Part shown: positions 1 through 5,130 of the stretch, piece by piece
Position numbering within the stretch: the first letter of the stretch is position 1
How the letters are laid out: the number at the start of each line of letters is the position of its first letter
DNA from: an uncultured Dechloromonas sp.
GTDB lineage: Bacteria > Pseudomonadota > Gammaproteobacteria > Burkholderiales > Rhodocyclaceae
Length of the DNA: 5,897 nucleotides
NCBI GenBank assembly: GCA_946477505.1
Contig: CAMKYP010000260.1
Span: 1-5,897, forward strand
Direction of reading: 5' to 3'
Made by a program: the position numbers and the translations under genes
Notes under the pieces: generated by a model
Database searches by the model: none
What the model was told of the DNA's origin: nothing
What the model saw: the letters and a program-made list of their open reading frames with translations, nothing else

Positions 1-247
1 GCTCGTCGTCATGGGCGAGATCCTTCTGGATGATCTCGTTGGCCATGCGCGTTCCTTTGCCGGCCGCCTTGCAGCCGTTATAGACACCGTCGAAATGGAA
101 GTGGATGCGGATACCGTCCGGAAAGGCGTCTTTCGGGTAGTTCGGGGCGGTCAGCGAGACCCACCAGATCGGGGCGAAATAGGCGGCGACCAGGCAGATC
201 AGAGAGATCAGGGTCAGCCCACCGACGATTTTGTTCTGTTTCTCCAT
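1..247 (-). CDS. NosB-like membrane protein of the nos cluster, N-terminal part only
   Basis: An open frame starts with ATG at 247-245 and stays open to the left edge, giving 82 residues with the C terminus missing. Residues 1-7 are polar and basic, residues 8-30 form one hydrophobic helix, and then comes the striking segment APIWWVSLTAPNYP (25-38) and a periplasmic-looking stretch with HFHF (49-52) and C59. Clade II nos clusters are known to carry a polytopic membrane protein of unknown function, NosB, downstream of nosZ. The W-rich 'PIWxxxLxAPxYP' pattern after a first helix resembles, from memory, small membrane proteins found in such clusters. Position (same strand, 87 nt after the diheme cytochrome) supports the assignment, but the family call is inference. 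The Shine-Dalgarno is weak, with a GAG about 11 nt upstream. It could also be another cluster-specific membrane protein. Confidence 0.6.
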   Translation of the reverse strand, partial: MEKQNKIVGGLTLISLICLVAAYFAPIWWVSLTAPNYPKDAFPDGIRIHFHFDGVYNGCKAAGKGTRMANEIIQKDLAHDDE

Positions 248-270
248 GTCGCTGTTCTCTGTTCGTTATT

Positions 271-315
271 AACCCGGTTCCTGACCGGGGTTGCGGCTGC
301 CGCAAGGGCAGCCGC
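271..315 (-). other. Tandem hairpins between diheme cytochrome and NosB-like gene
   Basis: Two adjacent inverted repeats fill the gap. At 293-315 there is a perfect 9-bp stem (GCGGCTGCC / GGCAGCCGC) with a 5-nt loop. At 271-292 an AACCCGGT / ACCGGGGTT stem has one bulged base. A smaller CTGCA/TGCAG pair lies at 320-333, just after the cytochrome stop codon. No U-run follows on the minus strand, so these are not classic intrinsic terminators. More likely they are mRNA-stabilising or processing elements at the 3' end of the cytochrome message, or leaky terminators. Confidence 0.5.
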
Positions 316-334
316 GATCCTGCAGTGATGCAGT

Positions 335-1066
335 TTACTTCTTCTTGGCTGCGCCAGCCTTGGGTTTGCACATGTTGCCCGGCATGACCAGGCTGGACTG
401 GTAGGCCGAGATGGCGACCAGTTGGTCATTGGTGTAGGGCTTGATGACCTTGACCATGTCCGGGTTTGCGTTGCGGCGGTGGCCGTCGCGGATTTCGGTC
501 ATCTGGCGGAGCAGATACTTGTAGTGCTGGCCGGCGATCACGGGGTAGAACTTGGCCTTGTCGCCTTCACCGTTCTTGCCGTGGCATTCCAGGCACTGCT
601 TCTCATACAGTTCCTTGCCCTGGGCAATCTTGATGGCCGCGTCGGCACCTTCGTACTTGCCGTGCTCGGTCGGAATGCACAGGCTTTCGATGTAGGCGGA
701 AACGTCAGCCAGTTCCTGAGCGTCGGTCAGTGTGGCGGCGAAGGGGTACATCGTCGGATTGTCGCGCAGGCCGGCACGGATGTCGGCCATCTGCTTGATC
801 AGAACGGTGGTGTGCTGGCCGGCGAGCTGCGGGAAGGTGCCGTCCGGACGACCGGCGCCGGAGGGCAGGTGGCAGGCGCCGCAGACTTCGTAGCCTTCCT
901 GGCCGGCTTTCTTGTCGCCCTTCTTGTTCAGTGCTTCAGACTTTTCGCCGCCCTGGGCATTCCATTTGTAATCCTTGCCTTCGATGCCCTGTTGATGCGG
1001 TGCTGGGGGGCCGGCGAATGCGACACCCGCGCTGAGCAGGGCAACCATCAGAAGTGATGCTTTCAT
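335..1066 (-). CDS. Periplasmic diheme cytochrome c (c4-like)
   Basis: The protein has 243 residues. The start at 1066 is preferred over upstream ATGs because it gives a clean Sec signal peptide (MKASLLMVALLSAGVAFA, likely cut after residue 18) and has AAAGGA about 9 nt upstream. Two class I heme-binding motifs are visible: CGACH at 62-66 and CLECH at 158-162. Each is followed by a 'PxLAGQH / PVIAGQH' segment, and candidate axial methionines are M107 and M204. This two-fold repeat is the cytochrome c4 plan, although the N terminus is about 40 residues longer than a minimal c4 and the tail is Lys-rich (KPKAGAAKKK). Known c4 proteins are periplasmic electron carriers between the bc1 complex and terminal reductases or oxidases. 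Here the gene sits two places after nosZ, so an electron-donor role toward NosZ CuA is inferred. It probably also has its own promoter (see 1110-1151). Confidence 0.9.
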   Translation of the reverse strand: MKASLLMVALLSAGVAFAGPPAPHQQGIEGKDYKWNAQGGEKSEALNKKGDKKAGQEGYEVCGACHLPSGAGRPDGTFPQLAGQHTTVLIKQMADIRAGLRDNPTMYPFAATLTDAQELADVSAYIESLCIPTEHGKYEGADAAIKIAQGKELYEKQCLECHGKNGEGDKAKFYPVIAGQHYKYLLRQMTEIRDGHRRNANPDMVKVIKPYTNDQLVAISAYQSSLVMPGNMCKPKAGAAKKK

Positions 1067-1106
1067 GTCAGATATCCTTTTATGGCTGGGTCCGAGGAGT
1101 GATGAA

Positions 1107-1122
1107 CGCATTATCCAATGCG
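1107..1122. repeat. Inverted repeat around the cytochrome -10 box
   Basis: CGCATT (1107-1112) and AATGCG (1117-1122) are perfect 6-bp arms separated by ATCC. The proposed -10 hexamer GATAAT of the diheme cytochrome promoter (minus strand, 1115-1110) lies inside it. The repeat could be an operator or simply a chance palindrome. Confidence 0.35.
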
Positions 1123-1151
1123 CTATATCAGCAATCCTTGATGTGAGTCAT
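1110..1151 (-). promoter_or_regulatory. Candidate FNR/DNR-type promoter of the diheme cytochrome
   Basis: On the minus strand, ATGAC-TCAC-ATCAA (1151-1138) matches the FNR-family consensus TTGAT-N4-ATCAA at 8 of 10 positions and has a perfect second half-site. Its centre is 1144.5. Exactly 22 nt downstream is GATAAT (1115-1110), 5 of 6 to the sigma-70 -10 consensus. This is the class II geometry, with the box centred at -41.5. It predicts a start near 1103 and a leader of about 37 nt before the ATG at 1066. The consensus and geometry are established knowledge; that this site is used is inference. Confidence 0.5.
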
Positions 1152-1180
1152 AAGCCCTTCGTTCCGGGCTTTCGGCTTAT
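1150..1180 (-). other. Hairpin at the 3' end of the monoheme cytochrome gene
   Basis: AAGCCC (1152-1157) pairs with GGGCTT (1166-1171). An alternative stem pairs ATAAGCC (1150-1156) with GGCTTAT (1174-1180), which includes the stop codon. The two stems are mutually exclusive. No U-run follows, so termination would be weak at best. It may protect the upstream message or separate its level from the next gene. Confidence 0.4.
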
Positions 1181-1485
1181 TTCAACTTCGACAGATAATC
1201 GGCGAGGGCCTTTATTTCCTCGTCGTTGACCAGTTCCATGACGCCCTTCATGGCTGCGGCCTGGCCGTTGGCGCGGGCGCCGCTCTTGATGTCCTTCATC
1301 TGTTGTTCGGCATAGGCGGCGTTCTGGCCGGCGACCTTCGGGAATGCCGGCGTCAAGGTCTTCTTGCCATCCTTGCCGTGGCAGGACCAGCAGGTTTTTT
1401 CCTGGTACAGGGCTGCACCGTCCGGGGCGGCAATGGCCGGTGCGGCGACAACGGCAGCGGTGATCAGAGTCATTACAAATTTCAT
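1177..1485 (-). CDS. Small periplasmic monoheme cytochrome c (class I)
   Basis: The protein has 102 residues. A Sec signal peptide is evident, with likely cleavage after residue 19 (PAIA|APDG), leaving a mature protein of about 83 residues. The single heme motif CWSCH is at 32-36, and the distal Met is probably M79 or M83. It also carries 'FPKVAGQNAAYAEQQMKDIKSG', the helix-plus-loop typical of c4/c553-like class I cytochromes and parallel to the diheme protein next door. The start is secured by an ideal ribosome site, AGGAGG at 1499-1494, 8 nt before the ATG. It lies directly downstream of nosZ, where other clade II organisms either fuse a cytochrome c domain to NosZ or encode small NosC cytochromes. 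The inferred role is electron shuttle into NosZ CuA. It is not a lipoprotein, because no lipobox Cys is present. Confidence 0.9.
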   Translation of the reverse strand: MKFVMTLITAAVVAAPAIAAPDGAALYQEKTCWSCHGKDGKKTLTPAFPKVAGQNAAYAEQQMKDIKSGARANGQAAAMKGVMELVNDEEIKALADYLSKLK

Positions 1486-1509
1486 GGTTATTCCCTCCTG
1501 AAAGTGAAA

Positions 1510-1536
1510 CGGGGAGCAGATTGACTCCGCTCCCCG
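1510..1536 (-). terminator. Hairpin between nosZ and the monoheme cytochrome (weak terminator or processing site)
   Basis: CGGGGAGC (1510-1517) and GCTCCCCG (1529-1536) are perfect 8-bp arms around an 11-nt loop. On the minus strand the second arm is followed by TTTCACTTT, a poor U-tract. It could partly terminate nosZ transcription or act as a 3' stabiliser that keeps nosZ mRNA above the level of the cytochrome genes. It lies only 10 nt upstream of the strong AGGAGG of the next gene. Confidence 0.45.
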
Positions 1537-1545
1537 ATGATTGCC

Positions 1546-1559
1546 TTAAGTCAGATCAA
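1546..1559. promoter_or_regulatory. FNR-like box in the nosZ-cytochrome gap (weak)
   Basis: TTAAG-TCAG-ATCAA matches TTGAT-N4-ATCAA at 8 of 10 positions and resembles the nosZ upstream box (11 of 14 identical in the best orientation). The expected -10 for the minus-strand cytochrome gene (1523-1518, CAATCT) is poor, so a promoter here is doubtful. Confidence 0.25.
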
Positions 1560-1567
1560 CTTTGGGC

Positions 1568-3850
1568 TTATTTGACCTTCTTGGCGCCGTTCTGCTCAAG
1601 GTAGGTCTTGGCGCGCAGACCGAGGTCGGCTGCCTTGACCTGGTACTGCCACACTTGCTCGGCCCACAGGTTGGCTTGTTCCCAATCCTTCTTGGCGGCG
1701 GCGGCTTCGTGCTTGGCCTTGGCGTCCTTCATCTTGCTGAGCTGGTCGGTGGCGTCATCGACCATGGCCACGACATCCGGGAAGTCCTTGAAGTTCACGC
1801 TGGTGATGTAACCCACCACGGAATCAATGACGGCCTGGGTATCAGCAACCTTCTTCACCGTTGCCTTGTAGTCGGCTTCGGTGTAGTTCTGCTTGGCCAT
1901 CTCGGTCTTGGTCGGCTTCCAGCCCTTCGGCTTGACGAGCAGGTAGCCTTGCATTTCGAGGTGCAGCGCGGAGCAGAATTCCGTGCAGTAGTACGGATAG
2001 ACGCCTTCCTTGTCAGCCTTGAACTTGACGGTGACCGTCTTGCCCGGTTCCACGGAGGCGTGGACGTTGTAGGTCGATACGGTGAAGCCGTGGGTTTCAT
2101 CCTGGGCACGTTCGAGGTTGGTCAGGTGGATGGTGACTTCGTCGCCCACTTCAGCCTCGATGGTTTCCGGCGTGATGTGCGAACGGATCAACGTACCCTT
2201 GACCTCGATCTTGTTGCCCTTCTTGGTGGTGACTTCCTCGCCGGCACGGACGGCGCCCGGGTGCGGCTTGTCGGTGCGGGAGTCGGTACCGACCTTGTAG
2301 CGGACGCCCGGCTTCAGCTTGGTGGCGTCGATGGCGACGGCGTAGTGCGGCTCGCCCAGCGGCAGCGGCATGTCGTACAACAGTTGCATCTTGTCGTTCG
2401 AAATGTCGATCAGCTGGTGGTTCTGCGGGTGCAGCGGGCCGACTGGCACGAAGCGGTCGATGGCCAGCTTGTTCAGCGCAACCAGATAACGTCCCTTCGG
2501 ATCGGCGGAGTCGCCTTCCATGGCCATCAGGTGGCCGATGTTGTAGTGCACCGAGATCTTGTCGAGCACCTTGCCTTCGCAGTAGTTCCACTTGGCGACC
2601 TGGGAATCGACGTACAGCGAGGTGTAGGCGATACAGGGCTTGGAGTCGTACTGGGTGTGCAAGGGGCCGAGGCCGAGCTGGACTTGCGTGTGCAGCGCAT
2701 CCTTCATGCCGATCACCGGAATGCCGTACGGATCCTTGGATTCAAACTTGCCAGCCTTGATCGCGGCCTGGATCTTCTCGAAGGAGTAGACGGAGACGTG
2801 GGTGTCGAGCTTGCCGGAAACGACCAACAGCTTGCCGTCCGGGCTGACATCGACGCCGTGCGGCGACTTCGGTTCCGGAATCAGGAAGAGCACGCCTTCC
2901 TTGACGGAGACATCCATCGGCAGGACCTTGTGGCCGTTGATGGTCTTGGCCTTGCCGGCGGCGACCAGTTCGGCGGCCTTCTTCCAGTTGATCACGTGCA
3001 GGTAGTCGGTGTCCTTGGCGGAACAGCCGGCTTCATACGGCGGACGACCCTTTTCGATACCGCCGACGTAGCGCTCGGAACAGAAGGAGTTGGTGAAGGA
3101 CCAGCCATCAGACGGCCCCTTGCCGGCGTCGGACAAGTCTTGCGAGTACGGCGGCAGTTCGAGGGAGAACGATTCCTTCGGATTGATGCGGCCTTCCTTG
3201 CGGTCGAACTTCCAGTAGGTCACGCCGCCGCGATACTTTTCGTTGAACTCTTCGAGCGGGTAGAACTTCTTGTTTTCCAGCGGAGCGGCGTACTGGGCGG
3301 CTTCGATGACGTATTCGGTGTTCGGCGTGACGAAGGCGCCGCCGTGCTCCGACTTGTAGATCGGGTTGACGACGATCTGCTTGGTTTCGAAGTCGCGCAG
3401 GTCGATCACGGCGAGGCGCGGGTTGGCCTTGTCGTTGATGAACAGGAACTGGCCGTCGTACTTGCCTTGGGTTTCCGAGATGGCCGGGTGGTGCGTATCA
3501 CCCCAGGTGATTTCCTTGCCGTCGATGTTGCCTTGCTTCAGCACGGCCTTGGAGTTTTCGTCGAAGCCGTAGCCCTGCCACGGTTCCGGCGTGAAGACGG
3601 CGAGATATTTCAGGATGCGCATGGACGGAATGCCATACACGATGACCTGGCCGGACTGGCCGCCGGAGCTGAAGACGACGAATTCGTCGCGCTTGCCGGT
3701 CGGGACGTAGGTCTTGGCCGCGGCCAGCAGATCCTGCTGGCTCAGGTTGCGACGCTTCATCACGTCCTGCAGCGATTCAGCGGACCACGCGGTGGCGGCA
3801 AAACCGGCTGCGAGCAGCAACGCAGTTGTTTTCACTGCAAATTTACTCAT
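1568..3850 (-). CDS. nosZ: Nitrous-oxide reductase, clade II (Sec-dependent) NosZ
   Basis: This is the periplasmic copper enzyme that reduces N2O to N2. The protein has 760 residues. The start at 3850 is set by a Sec signal peptide (residues 1-24, ...AATAWSA|ES) and GGGAG about 8 nt upstream; there is no twin-arginine motif. The propeller domain carries CuZ-type ligands and signatures: DTHHP (118-122), EPKSPHG (326-332), H398 in LHTQYD, HPQNH (474-478) and EPHY (500-503). The cupredoxin CuA domain has H587 and C622-T-E-F-C626 with H630 and M633. These are clade II hallmarks, and all expected ligand motifs appear intact. Residues about 645-760 form an extra Lys/Ala-rich helical tail with W723, W729 and W734 and no CxxCH, unlike epsilonproteobacterial NosZ, which ends in a cytochrome c domain. 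The gene heads the minus-strand nos cluster and is divergent from copper-chaperone genes. Confidence 0.97.
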   Translation of the reverse strand: MSKFAVKTTALLLAAGFAATAWSAESLQDVMKRRNLSQQDLLAAAKTYVPTGKRDEFVVFSSGGQSGQVIVYGIPSMRILKYLAVFTPEPWQGYGFDENSKAVLKQGNIDGKEITWGDTHHPAISETQGKYDGQFLFINDKANPRLAVIDLRDFETKQIVVNPIYKSEHGGAFVTPNTEYVIEAAQYAAPLENKKFYPLEEFNEKYRGGVTYWKFDRKEGRINPKESFSLELPPYSQDLSDAGKGPSDGWSFTNSFCSERYVGGIEKGRPPYEAGCSAKDTDYLHVINWKKAAELVAAGKAKTINGHKVLPMDVSVKEGVLFLIPEPKSPHGVDVSPDGKLLVVSGKLDTHVSVYSFEKIQAAIKAGKFESKDPYGIPVIGMKDALHTQVQLGLGPLHTQYDSKPCIAYTSLYVDSQVAKWNYCEGKVLDKISVHYNIGHLMAMEGDSADPKGRYLVALNKLAIDRFVPVGPLHPQNHQLIDISNDKMQLLYDMPLPLGEPHYAVAIDATKLKPGVRYKVGTDSRTDKPHPGAVRAGEEVTTKKGNKIEVKGTLIRSHITPETIEAEVGDEVTIHLTNLERAQDETHGFTVSTYNVHASVEPGKTVTVKFKADKEGVYPYYCTEFCSALHLEMQGYLLVKPKGWKPTKTEMAKQNYTEADYKATVKKVADTQAVIDSVVGYITSVNFKDFPDVVAMVDDATDQLSKMKDAKAKHEAAAAKKDWEQANLWAEQVWQYQVKAADLGLRAKTYLEQNGAKKVK

Positions 3851-3868
3851 TTTGATTTCTCCCAAGCA

Positions 3869-3884
3869 AGAAGTGAGAACTTCT
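3869..3884 (-). other. Small hairpin in the nosZ leader
   Basis: AGAAGT (3869-3874) and ACTTCT (3879-3884) are perfect 6-bp arms with a 4-nt loop. The hairpin ends about 18 nt upstream of the nosZ ATG and close to its Shine-Dalgarno, so it could affect initiation or mRNA stability. The stem is A/U-rich and modest. Confidence 0.3.
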
Positions 3885-3898
3885 AATTCCCCCATTAC

Positions 3899-3922
3899 CG
3901 CGTGTGACAAAATGTCACTGCG
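3899..3922 (-). promoter_or_regulatory. Palindrome in the nosZ leader: operator or 5' mRNA hairpin
   Basis: The core is a perfect inverted repeat, GTGACA (3904-3909), AAA, TGTCAC (3913-3918). Flanking CGC (3899-3901) and GCG (3920-3922) extend it across a small internal loop to 9 bp in total. With the start predicted near 3930, it lies at about +9 to +32. It resembles a CRP/FNR-family operator (TGTGA...TCAC), but the spacing is 7 instead of 6. It could equally form a stabilising stem near the 5' end of the nosZ mRNA. Confidence 0.4.
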
Positions 3923-3934
3923 ACAATATGCCGC
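3920..3934 (+). promoter_or_regulatory. Sequence resembling a RegA/RegR (redox response regulator) box
   Basis: GCGACAATATGCCGC fits the RegR-box consensus as I recall it (GNG-R-C-R-TTNNGNCGC) at 10 of 11 specified positions, and it is part of a TGCG-N9-CGCA inverted repeat (3919-3935). RegA/RegR/ActR proteins control denitrification genes in several proteobacteria. The site overlaps the predicted nosZ start point (about 3930), which would suit a repressor or modulator better than a class II activator. The consensus is from memory and chance is not excluded. Confidence 0.3.
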
Positions 3935-3936
3935 AC

Positions 3937-3942
3937 ACTGTA
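3937..3942 (-). promoter_or_regulatory. Candidate nosZ -10 element
   Basis: TACAGT on the minus strand (3942-3937) matches TATAAT at 4 of 6 positions. It lies exactly where a class II FNR promoter needs it (-12 to -7) if the box at 3965-3978 is centred at -41.5. This predicts a start near 3930 and a leader of about 80 nt. Confidence 0.4.
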
Positions 3943-3964
3943 TTCCCGGGCGTATGTGAAAGAA

Positions 3965-3978
3965 TTGATCTTTGTTAA
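3965..3978. promoter_or_regulatory. FNR/DNR-type box shared by nosZ and the divergent copper operon
   Basis: TTGAT-CTTT-GTTAA matches TTGAT-N4-ATCAA at 8 of 10 positions, with one perfect half-site. It is centred at 3971.5 between the divergent genes. Class II spacing places -10-like hexamers on both sides: TACAGT for nosZ (exact position) and GAGAAT for the plus-strand operon (one base off). FNR, DNR and NNR proteins are the usual anaerobic or NO-responsive activators of nos genes. Confidence 0.5.
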
Positions 3979-3999
3979 ATTCAAGTTGGTTGTATCGGC

Positions 4000-4005
4000 G
4001 AGAAT
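4000..4005 (+). promoter_or_regulatory. Candidate -10 element of the copper-chaperone operon
   Basis: GAGAAT matches TATAAT at 4 of 6 positions and lies 28.5-33.5 nt right of the FNR-type box centre, almost the mirror image of the nosZ -10. The predicted start is near 4012, which would exclude a TTG start codon at 3972. Confidence 0.3.
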
Positions 4006-4061
4006 GCACGCTCCTCAATGCTTTTGTCCGGCTGCGCGACTTTGTGAATAAAAAAATACTG

Positions 4062-4514
4062 ATGGATGTGATCGGCATGGAGCTGATCGCCCTGGTCGTG
4101 GTTGCTGGCTACAAGCTCTCTCCCATGCTGCTTCCGAAAGCTGATATCACCGTTTTCCCCGATCCTGCCTGCAATTTGCAAAAGGCGAATTGCCCGGTAA
4201 CCCTGCCGTCGGGGGGGCTGATCGAGCTCTCGCTGGGGGCGCGTGCCGTTCCGCTGGTCAAGCCATTCGGGCTCGAAGTGATAACCAGCGGCTTCGCGCC
4301 GGAGCGTGTCGAGGTGGATTTCGCCGGAGTTGACATGAATATGGGTTACAACCGGCCGGAGCTGATGTTGCGCGGCGAAGGGCGTTTCGCCGGCGAGACA
4401 ACCCTGCCGGTCTGCATTAGCGGTCACATGGACTGGCAGGCAACCGTGCTGATCGAGGCGGGCAACCAGCGTATCGCGGTGCCCTACCGGTTTTCCACTG
4501 GAGGGCAGGAATGA
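4062..4514 (+). CDS. Membrane-anchored periplasmic protein of unknown function, candidate copper-binding partner of SCO/PCuAC
   Basis: I do not recognise a named family. From ATG 4062 it has 150 residues. Residues 6-24 form an N-terminal hydrophobic anchor, and the rest is a beta-rich domain without further membrane segments. Visible features are a close Cys pair (C37, C44, in DPACNLQKANCP), GVDMNMGYN with M92 and M94, and LPVCISGHMDWQ with C118, H122, M123 and W125. The 'VDMxMG ... G.F.G...LP' pattern recalls small periplasmic beta-sandwich proteins such as the FixH/YtkA type, but only loosely. Met, His and Cys clusters and the overlap with a SCO gene suggest copper handling; this is inference. 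The start is uncertain: GTG 4044 (adding a VNKKIL-type basic lead) and ATG 4077 are alternatives, and none has a good Shine-Dalgarno. It begins the plus-strand operon. Confidence 0.75.
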   Translation: MDVIGMELIALVVVAGYKLSPMLLPKADITVFPDPACNLQKANCPVTLPSGGLIELSLGARAVPLVKPFGLEVITSGFAPERVEVDFAGVDMNMGYNRPELMLRGEGRFAGETTLPVCISGHMDWQATVLIEAGNQRIAVPYRFSTGGQE

Positions 4515-5116
4515 TGTCTGAACGTTTGCTCGGATTGGCGGCCATCGTGCTGGCAATCCTCATTGCCGGATTGGCGTTGTTCTGGAAACCGGAAATGCCC
4601 GAGCGGCCGATTCCCCGTGCTCCGATCGTGGCGGGCGGAAATTTCACCTTGCAATCGGTGGCTGGACCGGTTTCCCTGAGCGACTACAAGGGCAAGCTGG
4701 TGCTCCTGTACTTCGGCTATACCTATTGTCCGGACGTTTGCCCGACGTCATTGGCGGCAACCGCCGAGGGCCTCAAGCAATTGACACCGGAAGAGCTGGC
4801 CAGGGTCGCGATGCTCTTCATTTCGGTGGATCCGAAACGCGATACGCCGGCGCGCCTGAGGGAGTATGCCGAGTTCTTCCATCCATCCATCGTCGGTGTC
4901 ACCGGTAGCGCCGAGGGCGTCGCCGAGGTCGCCAGACGCTACGGCGTCTTCTACGCCGAACAGCAGGTCGATACGGCGGGTGGCGGTTATGTGGTCGATC
5001 ATTCGTCCGATACCTTCATTGTCGGGGCAGACGGTTCGGTGGTCGGCAAGATCGCTCACGCCACGCCGCCGGATCAGGTTGTCGTGGCTATCCGAAAATA
5101 TTTGAATCAACCGTGA
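4511..5116 (+). CDS. sco: SCO1/SenC family copper chaperone, membrane-anchored
   Basis: The protein has 201 residues with an N-terminal anchor at 6-25 and a thioredoxin-fold periplasmic domain. Diagnostic residues are all present: CPDVCP with C73 and C77, VDPKRDT (106-112), and the distal ligand H164 in VVDHSSDTF. SCO proteins bind Cu through the two Cys and the His and help assemble CuA centres, best known in cytochrome oxidase subunit II. NosZ also has a CuA site and is encoded divergently, so assembly of NosZ CuA is a reasonable inference, though oxidase assembly is not excluded. Translation is coupled to the upstream gene: ATGATG at 4511-4516 overlaps its TGA by 4 nt. GGAGGG at 4500-4505 is better spaced for the second ATG (4514), which would give 200 residues. 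Confidence 0.95.
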   Translation: MMSERLLGLAAIVLAILIAGLALFWKPEMPERPIPRAPIVAGGNFTLQSVAGPVSLSDYKGKLVLLYFGYTYCPDVCPTSLAATAEGLKQLTPEELARVAMLFISVDPKRDTPARLREYAEFFHPSIVGVTGSAEGVAEVARRYGVFYAEQQVDTAGGGYVVDHSSDTFIVGADGSVVGKIAHATPPDQVVVAIRKYLNQP

Positions 5117-5130
5117 AGGAGTGCAAGTCA

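Noticed and set aside
422..1057. Plus-strand open frame of 211 codons antisense to the diheme cytochrome
   Set aside because: Same shadow effect; the minus strand carries a signal peptide and two heme motifs.
1562..3886. Plus-strand open frame of 774 codons antisense to nosZ
   Set aside because: It is the mirror of a G+C-rich, strongly codon-biased gene. Its translation is a repetitive Val/Leu/Gly/Asp-rich string without recognisable motifs, whereas the minus strand encodes an intact NosZ with every ligand motif.
3972..4061. TTG start extending the unknown Met-rich protein upstream
   Set aside because: It would place coding sequence in the divergent promoter, starting inside the FNR-type box and upstream of the predicted transcript start. 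It also puts about 30 polar residues before the membrane anchor and has no Shine-Dalgarno.
3851..4078. N-terminal extension of NosZ by 76 residues to an upstream ATG
   Set aside because: It would bury the Sec signal peptide and run through the promoter region; the ATG at 3850 has a suitable ribosome site.
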